From positions 930,001 through 994,000 of the forward strand of contig JAJFKW010000001.1 of assembly GCA_021773015.1 (NCBI GenBank): 64,000 bases of DNA. Reading direction: 5' to 3'. Positions 28,647 through 36,804 of the stretch are shown here, one piece after another; position 1 is the first letter of the stretch; each line of letters begins with the position of its first letter. This DNA is from Woeseia sp. Its GTDB lineage: Bacteria; Pseudomonadota; Gammaproteobacteria; Steroidobacterales; Woeseiaceae. The translations under genes and the position numbers were made by a program. The notes under the pieces were generated by a model. It worked only from the letters and a program-made list of their open reading frames with translations. It made no database searches and was not told the DNA's origin.

Positions 28647-29126
28647 TCAAGTTATTTTCAACGTTAGGCTAGCGCCCGCAAAGACAATACACGCAATCAT
28701 GCAAGCTGCAGCGCGTACGTGATTCCAACGTATCCATGCCGCAAGATATTTGCGCCACTGAGCGTCGGCCGATTGTTCACCTGCATCAAGCCTTGCCAGC
28801 GAATCGTTCAACGGCACATTGCCTACTGCTGTAACCAAAAAGCAACCAAGCAAATAGGTCACGCTTCCGATGAGAAAATAGATTGCGTGCGGTTGCGTCC
28901 AATTGAGAACTGCATATACACCGAGAATCAATGCCGCAAGCGGAATACCGAAAAAAAGCAACGAGAATGACCAACAAAACACGTCGACATTGATACGCTG
29001 CATCGCCTTGATTCCCTCAGCTGGATGCAGATTGCCCAATGCCGTCACAATAAACGACGAAAACGCGAAAAATATCCCTGACATTACAGCGGCGGCAACC
29101 GCTGTACCAAGACTTAACTGCAACAT
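28647..29126 (-). CDS. DUF1772 (anthrone oxygenase-like) membrane protein
   Basis: 159 aa from the ATG at 29126, with AGGAG well spaced upstream; a longer frame adds 21 residues without support. Four hydrophobic helices (about 5-25, 45-70, 75-95, 135-155) and the motifs GIFFAFSSFIVTALGNLHP, AVGNVPLNDSLARLD and WIRWNHVRAAACMIA define DUF1772. Some members act as anthrone oxygenases. It lies 10 bp after the NAD(P)-binding protein gene and is probably co-transcribed with it. Confidence 0.83.
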   Translation of the reverse strand: MLQLSLGTAVAAAVMSGIFFAFSSFIVTALGNLHPAEGIKAMQRINVDVFCWSFSLLFFGIPLAALILGVYAVLNWTQPHAIYFLIGSVTYLLGCFLVTAVGNVPLNDSLARLDAGEQSADAQWRKYLAAWIRWNHVRAAACMIACIVFAGASLTLKIT

Positions 29127-29136
29127 TGATATTCTC

Positions 29137-29847
29137 CTATCCAGACACAGCGATTGACTGACCGACGTATTTGGAGTCGGACGTTGCACGTGCCAAAAAT
29201 TGGGCCACCGATTTACGTGCCACTTTCATCAACCGCGTATGGCCTTTTGTTGACACAAATGGCGTCACCTCAGAATCTTCGTCAGTTAGATGTACGGGCT
29301 GGGCGATTACCCATTCGATACCGCTATCGCGAACGATCTGTTCTTGTACCTCTGTATCAGCAATCTGCGGTTTAAGAATCAAACTAAAGAACAGTTGATC
29401 AGCGAAGCGTAGCAAACCACGCGTCGCACCGACGCCATACGAACTCTGCACGACGAGGCGTTGAACGCCGTGTTTGTGCATCGACTCAACAACATTCGCA
29501 GTGCCGGCCGATCGAACATCCTCTGGGGTACTCGCAGTACCGAAAAACCGCACGCGTAACGGATTCTCGCTGATACCGAGCGTCACGATAACGACATTTT
29601 GGCCCTGCATCGCGTCGTCTAGATCATCTAGCTTCGTCACATCGCCATCTACCGCCCGCAGACGCGCCGCACCATCAACAAGAACGCTCGCGTTCCTAGA
29701 AAACGCCGTCACGTTATGTCCATCGTTGCGCAGCTTTTGCACGGTGGCTCGGCCGGTGCCCCCCGTCGCGCCGACTACCAATACATTGAGGCGACCAGTA
29801 TCACCGCCACCTAATTCCAAATTCTTCGCCTTCGCATGTGTTTTCAT
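29137..29847 (-). CDS. NAD(P)-binding protein (NmrA/extended-SDR-like)
   Basis: 236 aa from the ATG at 29847, which has GGAGGAG upstream. The N-terminal NADP motif VLVVGATGGTGRATVQKLRN and later QNVVIVTLGISE, VESMHKHGVQRLVVQSSYGV are typical of NmrA/atypical SDRs without an obvious catalytic Tyr-Lys pair. It may be a redox sensor, an oxidoreductase or a quinone reductase. It is divergent from a TetR gene with a shared operator, and the DUF1772 gene follows. Confidence 0.8.
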   Translation of the reverse strand: MKTHAKAKNLELGGGDTGRLNVLVVGATGGTGRATVQKLRNDGHNVTAFSRNASVLVDGAARLRAVDGDVTKLDDLDDAMQGQNVVIVTLGISENPLRVRFFGTASTPEDVRSAGTANVVESMHKHGVQRLVVQSSYGVGATRGLLRFADQLFFSLILKPQIADTEVQEQIVRDSGIEWVIAQPVHLTDEDSEVTPFVSTKGHTRLMKVARKSVAQFLARATSDSKYVGQSIAVSG

Positions 29848-29866
29848 TATTGTCTCCTCCAAGAGC

Positions 29867-29896
29867 TTTACACCGTGTCAATTGACACTATGTAAA
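29867..29896. promoter_or_regulatory. 30-bp near-perfect palindrome, candidate TetR operator
   Basis: Half-site TTTACACCGTGTCAA (29867-29881) faces TTGACACTATGTAAA (29882-29896); the second, reverse complemented, is TTTACATAGTGTCAA, so 13 of 15 positions agree. The core GTGTCAATTGACAC is perfectly palindromic. The site lies between the divergent TetR and NAD(P)-binding genes and contains the TTGACA of the regulator's promoter. Confidence 0.75.
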
Positions 29897-29910
29897 CCCT
29901 AATCTAGACT
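29882..29910 (+). promoter_or_regulatory. Sigma-70 promoter of the TetR gene
   Basis: TTGACA (29882-29887), a 17-bp spacer and TAGACT (29905-29910) make a good sigma-70 promoter. The expected start site is about 29917, immediately before the ATG at 29918. The transcript would therefore be leaderless or nearly so. Confidence 0.6.
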
Positions 29911-29924
29911 TTACACGATGTCAA
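29910..29924. promoter_or_regulatory. Third half-site, overlapping the TetR start codon
   Basis: TTTACACGATGTCAA agrees with TTTACACCGTGTCAA at 13 of 15 positions, in the same orientation as the left half of the palindrome. It includes the ATG of the regulator gene. It could be an extra contact that blocks both initiation and early transcription. Confidence 0.45.
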
Positions 29925-30526
29925 GCGACCAAATAGATACGAGAACGCGCATCCTCGAGGCCACCTGGCAATTGTTGGAAGATAGCCAAGGTACCGGCGT
30001 TCGCATGTCGGATATCGCGAAGCGTGCCGAAGTCAGCCGCCAAGCGGTATATCTACATTTTGGGTCCCGATCGGAGCTGCTGATTGCCACAACGCGCTAC
30101 CTTGATGAGGTAAAAGATATTGATAGGCGTCTTGCGCCCAGCCGGAATGCGAAAAACGGTCTGCAACGACTGGAGATGTTTATTCTGGCCTGGGGTAACT
30201 ACATTCCCGAGATATACGGCGTTGCGCGGGCGCTGATGGCTGCCCAGGAAGCCGATGATGCCGCCGCAGCTGCATGGAGTGACCGCTTGGCGGCGATACG
30301 AGACGGTTGCTCCGCCGCCGTCAATGCGCTCAGACGAGACGGTCAGCTATCAACAGCTCTTCCAATAAAACAGTCAGTCGATGTTTTGTGGACCCTATTA
30401 TCGGTCAGGAATTGGGAACATCTGACCGTTGATTGTGGATGGACGAATAAGCAGTACGTGGACAGAATAACAGCGATCGCGAAACAAATACTCCTGAACA
30501 ACAAGACGTTCGCGGAAAACGACTAA
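29918..30526 (+). CDS. TetR/AcrR-family regulator
   Basis: 202 aa. HTH: TRTRILEATWQLLEDSQGTG, VRMSDIAKRAEVSRQAVYLHF, with SRSELLIATTRYL following, the standard TetR head. The C-terminal ligand domain (WSDRLAAIRDGCSAAVNALRR) is unassigned. The ATG at 29918 has no Shine-Dalgarno because an operator half-site occupies that spot; the promoter placed here predicts a leaderless mRNA. It likely represses the divergent NAD(P)-binding/DUF1772 pair and itself. Confidence 0.85.
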   Translation: MSSDQIDTRTRILEATWQLLEDSQGTGVRMSDIAKRAEVSRQAVYLHFGSRSELLIATTRYLDEVKDIDRRLAPSRNAKNGLQRLEMFILAWGNYIPEIYGVARALMAAQEADDAAAAAWSDRLAAIRDGCSAAVNALRRDGQLSTALPIKQSVDVLWTLLSVRNWEHLTVDCGWTNKQYVDRITAIAKQILLNNKTFAEND

Positions 30527-30625
30527 CGACATTTAGATACAATCTATCCGCCCTAGAGATAGCCGAATAGCTCTGCCGACTCTGGATTTTTGCGATACGT
30601 CATTTTGGCTATACATCCAACGATT

Positions 30626-31291
30626 CTAGAGACGCACGGAGTATTCGGTTCCGTCTCCAAGCATCAAGGTGACAGAATGAAAGCCGTTGTTAGGGTCTCG
30701 CACGAATTGCCGATACGGCTTGAGCGCGTGTCTAAAAGTAAACAGGTTGTCGGCAATAACCACAGACCCTGGTCGAAGTCGTGGTGCGAGCATCTTCAGA
30801 ACGTCAAGGTAACCGTTCTTGTAGCCATCAAGCAGCACCATATCTATTGGTCCATCGACAGACCGCAGCGTTTGCAAAGCGTCTCCTTCAAGAATGTCGA
30901 CAACAGAAGTGAACGCCGCTTCGTCAATATTTCCTTGCGCCGCTCGAACCTTCAATGGCTCTAATTCCGTTCCGAATACAACGCCGCCGCCGTTGTCGGT
31001 TACGGCAGCTGCGAGATAAATAGTCGATATTCCAAATGAAGTTCCGAACTCCACTATTCGCTTCGCGCCACACGAACGAGCCACTATGTATAAGAACTCG
31101 CCCTGTTTACGCGTAACCGGAACGTAGAGATCTTTTATCCGCTCTACTTCTGCATTCTGCGAACCGGGTCGACGAAACAACTTATCCCGAATCATCGAAA
31201 GTCCCGCTGCAACGAGGCCGGCTTTCTGACTGTTTGCTGCCGAGTGAAGGCGGTTGAGAACTTCAGCGGCTCTTTCGTTTTGCAGCGACAT
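30626..31291 (-). CDS. O-methyltransferase-like class I SAM methyltransferase
   Basis: 221 aa. Methyltransferase motif I RIVEFGTSFGISTIYLAAAV, motif II acidic GTELEPLKVRAAQGN, IDMVLLDGYKNGYLDV (motif IV), and VVIADNLFTF are present in order. The N-terminal helices (AAEVLNRLHSAANSQKAGLV) resemble the cap of the O-methyltransferase/YrrM family. Substrate unknown. It starts 94 bp after the stop of the cyclase gene upstream. Confidence 0.8.
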   Translation of the reverse strand: MSLQNERAAEVLNRLHSAANSQKAGLVAAGLSMIRDKLFRRPGSQNAEVERIKDLYVPVTRKQGEFLYIVARSCGAKRIVEFGTSFGISTIYLAAAVTDNGGGVVFGTELEPLKVRAAQGNIDEAAFTSVVDILEGDALQTLRSVDGPIDMVLLDGYKNGYLDVLKMLAPRLRPGSVVIADNLFTFRHALKPYRQFVRDPNNGFHSVTLMLGDGTEYSVRL

Positions 31292-31385
31292 GCTTCACCC
31301 CTCGGTGTAATCAGGTTTTCCTTTTACCATTGCATCCGAAATAGGAATTGCGGAAATCGATTCAGGTCGCTCGAAGACTACGCGC

Positions 31386-32348
31386 CTATTTAATCGCAAT
31401 GGGATTTCCCGGAGACCCTGTCGCACCCTTGAACTTCACCGGTGCAAACATAAATGCGAACTCATATACGCGGTCTTCCGCGAGCGCTGAAAGATCGAGG
31501 TTTTCGAGATTGTAAATTCCGCGCTTTACAATCAACTCCTGATGAATCGGAAACGCCTGGACGGGGTCCTCGGATGGAATCACCTCGGTAGCCCAGGTAT
31601 CTGCGGCAGTCATTACGATTTTTTGCTCGGCCAACCATATCGCCGCGTCCAAACCGATTCCTGGCCCACCGCGATTGTACTCTTTGTTGTCAACCATCCA
31701 AAGTTGGCCATGGCCCGTGTGAATGAGTACAACATCCCCAATATGTAACTCCGTGGATTGTTTCTTGAGTGCCCCTTTTAGGTCCTCGGCAGTTACCACT
31801 GTGCCCACCGTGAGACGCTCTTTGTTCTTATAAGCCGCTACGTCGATTAGCACGCCACGAGTTACAAATACCCCCGCTTTCTCGACGCCAAGTTTTTCGA
31901 GACCGCTTGCAGTACCAAATTCACTCCGCCTAAAGCCATTGTAGAAAATGTCCTCGCCATGCAGACGGGTACCAACGTGACCTAGCCCATCGAATTGGGT
32001 GCCAACCTGTCCAATTTGACCACTAATCATTTCTTCGTGATACACAACCTGGTTCGATCCAGCCGGCCCGCCCGACGGAGATCCAGGAATCGTGAGGCTG
32101 TAATGGCGACCTGGAAACAATGGCATTTCGGGTTCGTAGACTCGACCCAATTGGTATATGCGGCCTTCTTCAATTAGCGCGGCCGCTTCAAGTACTTTCT
32201 CGGGTGACAAACGATTGGCAGCTCCGCGCTCATCGTCTGCCCCCCACTCCGATGGCCACCACCTGTTTCCCTTTTCGTTTTCAGCGCACACCGCAGAAAC
32301 GACGAATATCAACAACAATCCGGTTAGACCGATACTATACGATTTCAT
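31386..32348 (-). CDS. Exported cyclase-family (kynurenine formamidase-like) protein
   Basis: 320 aa from the ATG at 32348, preceded by AAGGGG. The signal peptide (MKSYSIGLTGLLLIFVVSAV, then CA) makes it periplasmic. The cyclase motif usually reads HxGTHxDxxxH; here it is QVGTQFDGLGH, with Gln at both of the first two His positions, as in one known subgroup. Other conserved parts: YHEEMISGQIGQ, VLIHTGHGQLW, and RGGPGIGLDAAIWLAEQK. Likely a metal-dependent amidase or lactonase. Substrate unknown. Confidence 0.78.
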   Translation of the reverse strand: MKSYSIGLTGLLLIFVVSAVCAENEKGNRWWPSEWGADDERGAANRLSPEKVLEAAALIEEGRIYQLGRVYEPEMPLFPGRHYSLTIPGSPSGGPAGSNQVVYHEEMISGQIGQVGTQFDGLGHVGTRLHGEDIFYNGFRRSEFGTASGLEKLGVEKAGVFVTRGVLIDVAAYKNKERLTVGTVVTAEDLKGALKKQSTELHIGDVVLIHTGHGQLWMVDNKEYNRGGPGIGLDAAIWLAEQKIVMTAADTWATEVIPSEDPVQAFPIHQELIVKRGIYNLENLDLSALAEDRVYEFAFMFAPVKFKGATGSPGNPIAIK

Positions 32349-32486
32349 AAACACCCCTTCGAGCGTAGTAGATTCATTCTGGGCTCAGCAACTTTTTTTG
32401 GCCCTTGCGGTCGCGTAGCCATTCTCGAACATGAACAATTTGAGCTGCCGACCGACATCCGTGTATGCGGGACGTTCGACTTCACT

Positions 32487-32520
32487 CACCGCGAATCAAC
32501 ATTCACCGCGAATCAACATT
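32487..32520. repeat. Perfect 17-bp tandem repeat, two copies
   Basis: CACCGCGAATCAACATT occurs twice in direct succession (32487-32503 and 32504-32520). It lies in the gene-free stretch between the cyclase and the small frames at 32.6-33.0 kb. It may be replication slippage; no hairpin or site is obvious in the unit. Confidence 0.85.
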
Positions 32521-32631
32521 CGGCAACTCCGTTTTCTCGTAATTTCAATTCGTAACGATTGGCTACTCGTGGATAAACATCAGTCCAACGTGTACTAAAG
32601 GAAAGCATGGCACCGTATCATGTGACCTTAT

Positions 32632-32985
32632 TTAATTGGTGGGCTGCCAACAGCGATCAAGTCTGCCGACTATTTCAAAAGTTGGCGCGTAACTCATAAA
32701 CTTTGTTCGCTGACGTACTCTTACACAGTCAAGACGTCGTAAGTCTTCGTTCAAGTAGGTACGCGCCATGACGTGCTTTCCATTGACCAATCGAACTTCA
32801 TATCGACCTCGACCGGTTCCATAGTTCTTCTTTTGTTCCGACGCGTCAATCCAGACCAGAACAAAAGTTCCATCCCAATACACTTAGGTAGCATCTTTGT
32901 CTTCATCATCGGAGAAGAACAAGAAATGCCAAAGAACGCCAATGATTGCGGCGATCGTGAGCCAAACGGATATTTGCAACACTTC
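32632..32985 (-). pseudogene. Possible small membrane protein interrupted by an in-frame stop
   Basis: A reverse-strand frame reads LLKEVLQISVWLTIAAIIGV then LWHFLFFSDDEDKDAT and stops at TAA (32884-32886). A GTG follows at once and the same frame continues for 83 codons (VYWDGTFVLVWIDASEQKKN to CWQPTN, stop at 32632). The first part has one membrane helix. The second looks like a folded domain. Either this is one gene split by a stop, or two adjacent small genes. No ATG start is found upstream, which favours decay. No family recognised. Confidence 0.4.
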
Positions 32986-33083
32986 TTTCAACAGATTCTG
33001 GTGTAGTGTATTTTCTCCCCGCAACACCGCCTACCAATGCGCAGCTATCGAATCGTGTACTGCCGTTGCCGCATGACTATTTG

Positions 33084-33449
33084 CTATGTTCGTTGTGTCT
33101 CATTAAATACGATTTTATTCGAAAACGGATCTGTCACTTCAAACATGCGATCGCCCCACGCGGCTTCGAATATTTCCGGACGACTGTAGGCATAACCCTT
33201 TGCCATAACATCACCATAAAATGCATCGAGATCGGGCGTGTTAATGAAAACTTTGGAACCTGGTGTGCAATCGCCCGAGTGCTCCGAAAGATGCAATACA
33301 AGTGCGTCTCTGGACACCTGCATATATATTGGAAATCCGTCCTCGAATCTGTGCTCCCAGTCCACACTCATTCCCAAGAACTGCAGATAGAATTCTCTTG
33401 CTTTCTGCTCGTCGAAAATTCTAATCACCGGTATGACATTAAATTCCAT
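33084..33449 (-). CDS. Glyoxalase/bleomycin-resistance-type (VOC) protein
   Basis: 121 aa with the VOC layout: MEFNVIPVIRIFDEQKAREF, FYLQFLGMSVDWEHRF, VLHLSEHSGDCTPGSKVFIN, then WGDRMFEVTDPFSNKIVF. The domain (two beta-alpha-beta-beta-beta units) occurs in glyoxalase I, dioxygenases and antibiotic-sequestering proteins. The variant with LHLSEHxGD is typical of the BRP/SMR-like resistance group. Alone on its strand. Confidence 0.85.
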   Translation of the reverse strand: MEFNVIPVIRIFDEQKAREFYLQFLGMSVDWEHRFEDGFPIYMQVSRDALVLHLSEHSGDCTPGSKVFINTPDLDAFYGDVMAKGYAYSRPEIFEAAWGDRMFEVTDPFSNKIVFNETQRT

Positions 33450-33567
33450 GATTCACCTCCCAAGAACATATTAAGCTAGTATGTAATCGACATCCGGTGG
33501 CCACAAGTGCATCGAAGCGAAACATGCAACGAATTTGGTCTTACTCACGATAGTGGAATGCAAGGCA

Positions 33568-34017
33568 TCATCCTAACACCCAGCCTAGACTAAATACGTA
33601 GCGGGTACCCTCTTCGATTTTCGAAACACTGTGTGGAGATTGATCCGGCCTGAACAGCTTAATTCTGTTGCTTTCGTAAATCGGATTTGCGCATGAAAAT
33701 TCGCCGCCCTTGGCGGCATGATGCAGGATGATGTTAAGTCGAAAATGCCGTTTTTCTGATACGGGGTCGGTGTGCTTAGGAATTTCGGTTCCCGTTTGAA
33801 AACGCAGCAGGTAACAATCGAACGGAAGAATAAATGGATTGGCGAGAAGCAGCATTTTTTCGTAACCAGTCCGCTGGCGGCCGGATTTCCATCTTAGAAA
33901 ATTACTTAAGAATGCAGTTTTATCGCTCACCATTCGTTGCCGCTTATGGACCCAACGTGCTTCTTTTAGCTTGTGTGACGCCGCAAAGATCACAGCGTAC
34001 AATTGTGGAATACGCAA
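33568..34017 (-). CDS. 2-oxoglutarate/Fe(II) oxygenase-like protein
   Basis: 149 aa. The Fe(II) facial triad is readable as H-T-D in IPKHTDPVSEKRHFRLNI (HxD) and the distal His in DQSPHSVSKIEEGTRYVFSL, with Arg further on for 2OG. The jelly-roll core FDCYLLRFQTG precedes it. The start is uncertain because an internal Met 28 residues in is equally plausible. Substrate unknown; it stands next to the acyltransferase gene. Confidence 0.72.
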   Translation of the reverse strand: MRIPQLYAVIFAASHKLKEARWVHKRQRMVSDKTAFLSNFLRWKSGRQRTGYEKMLLLANPFILPFDCYLLRFQTGTEIPKHTDPVSEKRHFRLNIILHHAAKGGEFSCANPIYESNRIKLFRPDQSPHSVSKIEEGTRYVFSLGWVLG

Positions 34018-34079
34018 GCAAACGCCGTAACACTAACTCCACCATCAAACAGTTCAGACGGCGCGCTGACGCAGATCAT

Positions 34080-35189
34080 CTAGCATGATTCGAAGTAGCG
34101 CTGAATCTCCGGTCTAAAAGCATCCATGTCAGCCAGAAAGGAATCGTGCCCTTTAATGCAATCAAGCGTTTTGAACACTACCTCATCGACAACAGTTGCC
34201 AGCCCATCGGCCAGTTCTTGTTGTTGATGAATTGGAAATAGAATATCGGTTGTAACCCCTATTACCAATGCCTTCTTTAATTTCACGCGCGCAAAACCCG
34301 CTTCCAATGATCCACCATGCTCGGCCAAATCAAATAGATCGGACGCCCGAGATAGATACAAATAGCAGTTAGCGTCGAACTGGCCTGTAAATTTAACCGC
34401 CGCGGCTTCCAGATACGACTCAACAGAGAAGTCTCCCCTAAACTGATTGCCGGGTGCCTCATCATAGACAATTCGCTCACGCGAAAAACGGAGTTCCCAC
34501 TCTTCCGCTGAGCGGTAAGTCATCATGCCCAGTTTTCGCGCCAACCTTTGCCCGGAAATCGGCGGGTCGTCTGGCGGGTAGTCGCCATCCAGCCACTTTG
34601 GATCGCGCCAGATCATTTCTCGCTGTAACGAGCGAACCGCAATGGAAAACGGCAGCGCACGAACCGCAGATGATATTGATACGAATCTTTCGCTGACCTC
34701 TGGGTGCTGTATGCAAAAAGCCAAAGCACTCATCCCGCCCATCGATGCGCCAATCGTGGTATGAACGGTTGTCAGGCCCAGATGCCTTAGTACTTCGTAA
34801 CCACCATTCGCAACGTCTTCGAGCGTCAGCACCGGAAAGTTCAACCGGTACCATTGATCGGTATCCGGCATGTTGGTTGCAGGCCCGGTGGAGCCGAAGC
34901 AACTACCGATCGAATTTATGCAAATAAGAAAAATGCGATCGGTGTCGATTGGCAATCCAGGCCCGATCATACCCTCCCACCAGCCGCTCGCCGGATTCTC
35001 AACAGAGGACGCCGCGTGAGCAGAGGGAGACAAGCCGGTGAACAGGAGCACGGCATTATCGCCTGCCGCATTCAATTCACCCCATGTCTCATAAGCAATT
35101 GTCGGCTCTTCGAGATAACCGCCACGATGCATGACAAAGCGCCCACTGACTCGGACGAACTTTGTGCCTTTGGACGCTGGGAAACTCAT
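34080..35189 (-). CDS. MetX-family acyltransferase, probably L-serine O-succinyltransferase
   Basis: 369-aa alpha/beta hydrolase. Motifs: AYETWGELNAAGDNAVLLFT, GLSPSAHAASSVENPASGWW, nucleophile elbow TIGASMGGMSALAF (Ser), ILFPIHQQQELADGL, and KGHDSFLADMD for the acid/His end. The MetX fold covers homoserine acetyl-, homoserine succinyl- and serine succinyltransferases. The SPSAHAA, NPASGWWEGM and LPFSIAVRSLQRE stretches agree with my memory of xanthomonad-type serine O-succinyltransferases, which make cysteine rather than methionine precursors. Homoserine specificity is not excluded. Confidence 0.75.
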   Translation of the reverse strand: MSFPASKGTKFVRVSGRFVMHRGGYLEEPTIAYETWGELNAAGDNAVLLFTGLSPSAHAASSVENPASGWWEGMIGPGLPIDTDRIFLICINSIGSCFGSTGPATNMPDTDQWYRLNFPVLTLEDVANGGYEVLRHLGLTTVHTTIGASMGGMSALAFCIQHPEVSERFVSISSAVRALPFSIAVRSLQREMIWRDPKWLDGDYPPDDPPISGQRLARKLGMMTYRSAEEWELRFSRERIVYDEAPGNQFRGDFSVESYLEAAAVKFTGQFDANCYLYLSRASDLFDLAEHGGSLEAGFARVKLKKALVIGVTTDILFPIHQQQELADGLATVVDEVVFKTLDCIKGHDSFLADMDAFRPEIQRYFESC

Positions 35190-35226
35190 GGATTATTTAT
35201 AGCAGTGTAAGGTGCCATTCACCAGC

Positions 35227-36648
35227 CTAACGCTTTACGTGCTTCATAAGGCGTTTTCGTTTTTGCAGCTGCCGTGGAGTCAATTTATTACGCCTGCCTT
35301 CAAATGGATTCTTGCTCGACTTGAATGCCAGGCGCACTGGGGTCCCTTTAAGTCGAAACACTTTCCGAAATCGGTTGATTAAATATCGTCGATACGCCTC
35401 GGGTAATTTTTCTGTTTGATTACCGTGAATGACGATGACTGGCGGGTTGCGACCGCCTTGATGCGCATAGCGCAGCTTTATTCTCCTGCCACGAACCAGA
35501 GGTGGCGCGTGCGCATTCACCGCATCTTCGAGAACCTTGTTGAGATCGTTCGTTGCAATATCCCGCGTCGCGGCCCGGTATGCTTTTCGAACCTCGGGTA
35601 ATAGGTCGCCTACAGCCGTACCGTGCAACGCCGAAATCGTCATTTGCCGCGCAAAATCCAAGAATGGCAAACGGCGATCCAAATCGTCCCGCACACGTTT
35701 TCGTTGTTCTGGTGACAAACCGTCCCATTTGTTTGCGACGACGACCAGTGCTCTGCCTCGTTGCAGTATTAGCCCCATCAGGCTGACGTCTTGCTCCGTC
35801 ACACCTTCTTGCGCGTCGAGTACTGCGATGACGACTTGCGATCGCTCCATCGCTTGGAGGGCTTTGATGATGCTAAACTTCTCGATGGTTTCGTGGACTT
35901 TTGACTTGCGTCGGACACCTGCTGTATCGACCAACACGTACTGCCTGCCATCACGTTCAAATGGCACCGCAACACTATCGCGCGTCGTACCGGGTTGATC
36001 GAAGACGACAAGGCGGTCCTCGCCTAAAAGGCGATTGATCAATGTCGACTTACCAACGTTCGGACGACCAATAACGGCGATGCGCAGCGGCGCGTTTGCA
36101 TCATCACCAGCATCCTCTTCGTCTTCCGCATCTTCTCCAGCGATCAGTTCTGCATCTGCAATGAACGGCGACAATATTTCGTCCATCAACGCCGATATCC
36201 TGTCGCCATGCGCGGCCGATATGGCGACCGGATCGCCAACTCCCAGGCCATGGAACTCACCAGATGCAATGGCGGAATCCAAACCTTCTGCTTTATTCAC
36301 CGCCAGCCACGTTGCTTTGGCGTGCTTGCGCGCCAAGTCGGCAACGTGTTCATCGGCGGCAGTCAGACCGCTGCGACCATCGACCATTACGATGGCGATA
36401 TCCGCTTCTTGCAGGGCGCGCACCGTTTGCTCGACCATGAGTTCGCTGATGCCAACTTCACCACCGGCAACACCGCCGGTGTCGACAACGAGATAGGGGA
36501 TTGGACCTAACTTGCCAAAACCAAACTGGCGATCACGTGTTAGTCCAGGATAGTCTGCGACCAACGCATCGCGCGATCTTGTCAGACGATTAAAAAGGGT
36601 CGACTTGCCAACGTTTGGCCGGCCAATCAATGCGATAACGGGAAGCAT
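35227..36648 (-). CDS. der: Double-GTPase ribosome assembly factor Der (EngA)
   Basis: 473 aa. Two GTPase domains in tandem, each with a P-loop: [14 protein letters not shown] near 8-20 and [14 protein letters not shown] near 193-206; the G3 motif DTGGV and DTAGV and G4 NKAE / NKWD follow in each. Between them lies an acidic linker rich in Glu/Asp. The C-terminal KH-like domain ([20 protein letters not shown]) binds rRNA. Required for 50S assembly. It follows bamB in the conserved hisS-yfgM-bamB-der order; 156 bp between them hold nothing recognisable. Confidence 0.97.
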   Translation of the reverse strand: MLPVIALIGRPNVGKSTLFNRLTRSRDALVADYPGLTRDRQFGFGKLGPIPYLVVDTGGVAGGEVGISELMVEQTVRALQEADIAIVMVDGRSGLTAADEHVADLARKHAKATWLAVNKAEGLDSAIASGEFHGLGVGDPVAISAAHGDRISALMDEILSPFIADAELIAGEDAEDEEDAGDDANAPLRIAVIGRPNVGKSTLINRLLGEDRLVVFDQPGTTRDSVAVPFERDGRQYVLVDTAGVRRKSKVHETIEKFSIIKALQAMERSQVVIAVLDAQEGVTEQDVSLMGLILQRGRALVVVANKWDGLSPEQRKRVRDDLDRRLPFLDFARQMTISALHGTAVGDLLPEVRKAYRAATRDIATNDLNKVLEDAVNAHAPPLVRGRRIKLRYAHQGGRNPPVIVIHGNQTEKLPEAYRRYLINRFRKVFRLKGTPVRLAFKSSKNPFEGRRNKLTPRQLQKRKRLMKHVKR

Positions 36649-36804
36649 CGCGACTAACCAACGCCATCGAGCCCAACGCTACGAGCAGCGCTAGCCGCAG
36701 GCAGTTGCTCAATAAGCATGACGCAAACTGGGACTAACAGGTCAACATTTACTACTTTTGTTTTCATAGGCTGCCGATCGGACTGCAGTCGGTGTCGGCT
36801 GCGT

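Noticed and set aside
28561-28669. GTTAGGC motifs and an imperfect hairpin near the lipoprotein/DUF1772 boundary, raising the idea of integron attC sites in the accessory block
   Set aside because: One GTTAGGC lies inside the DUF1772 coding region. The other has no matching core at the right distance and no L-box pairing, and no such site recurs at the other gene boundaries, so it is not a cassette array.
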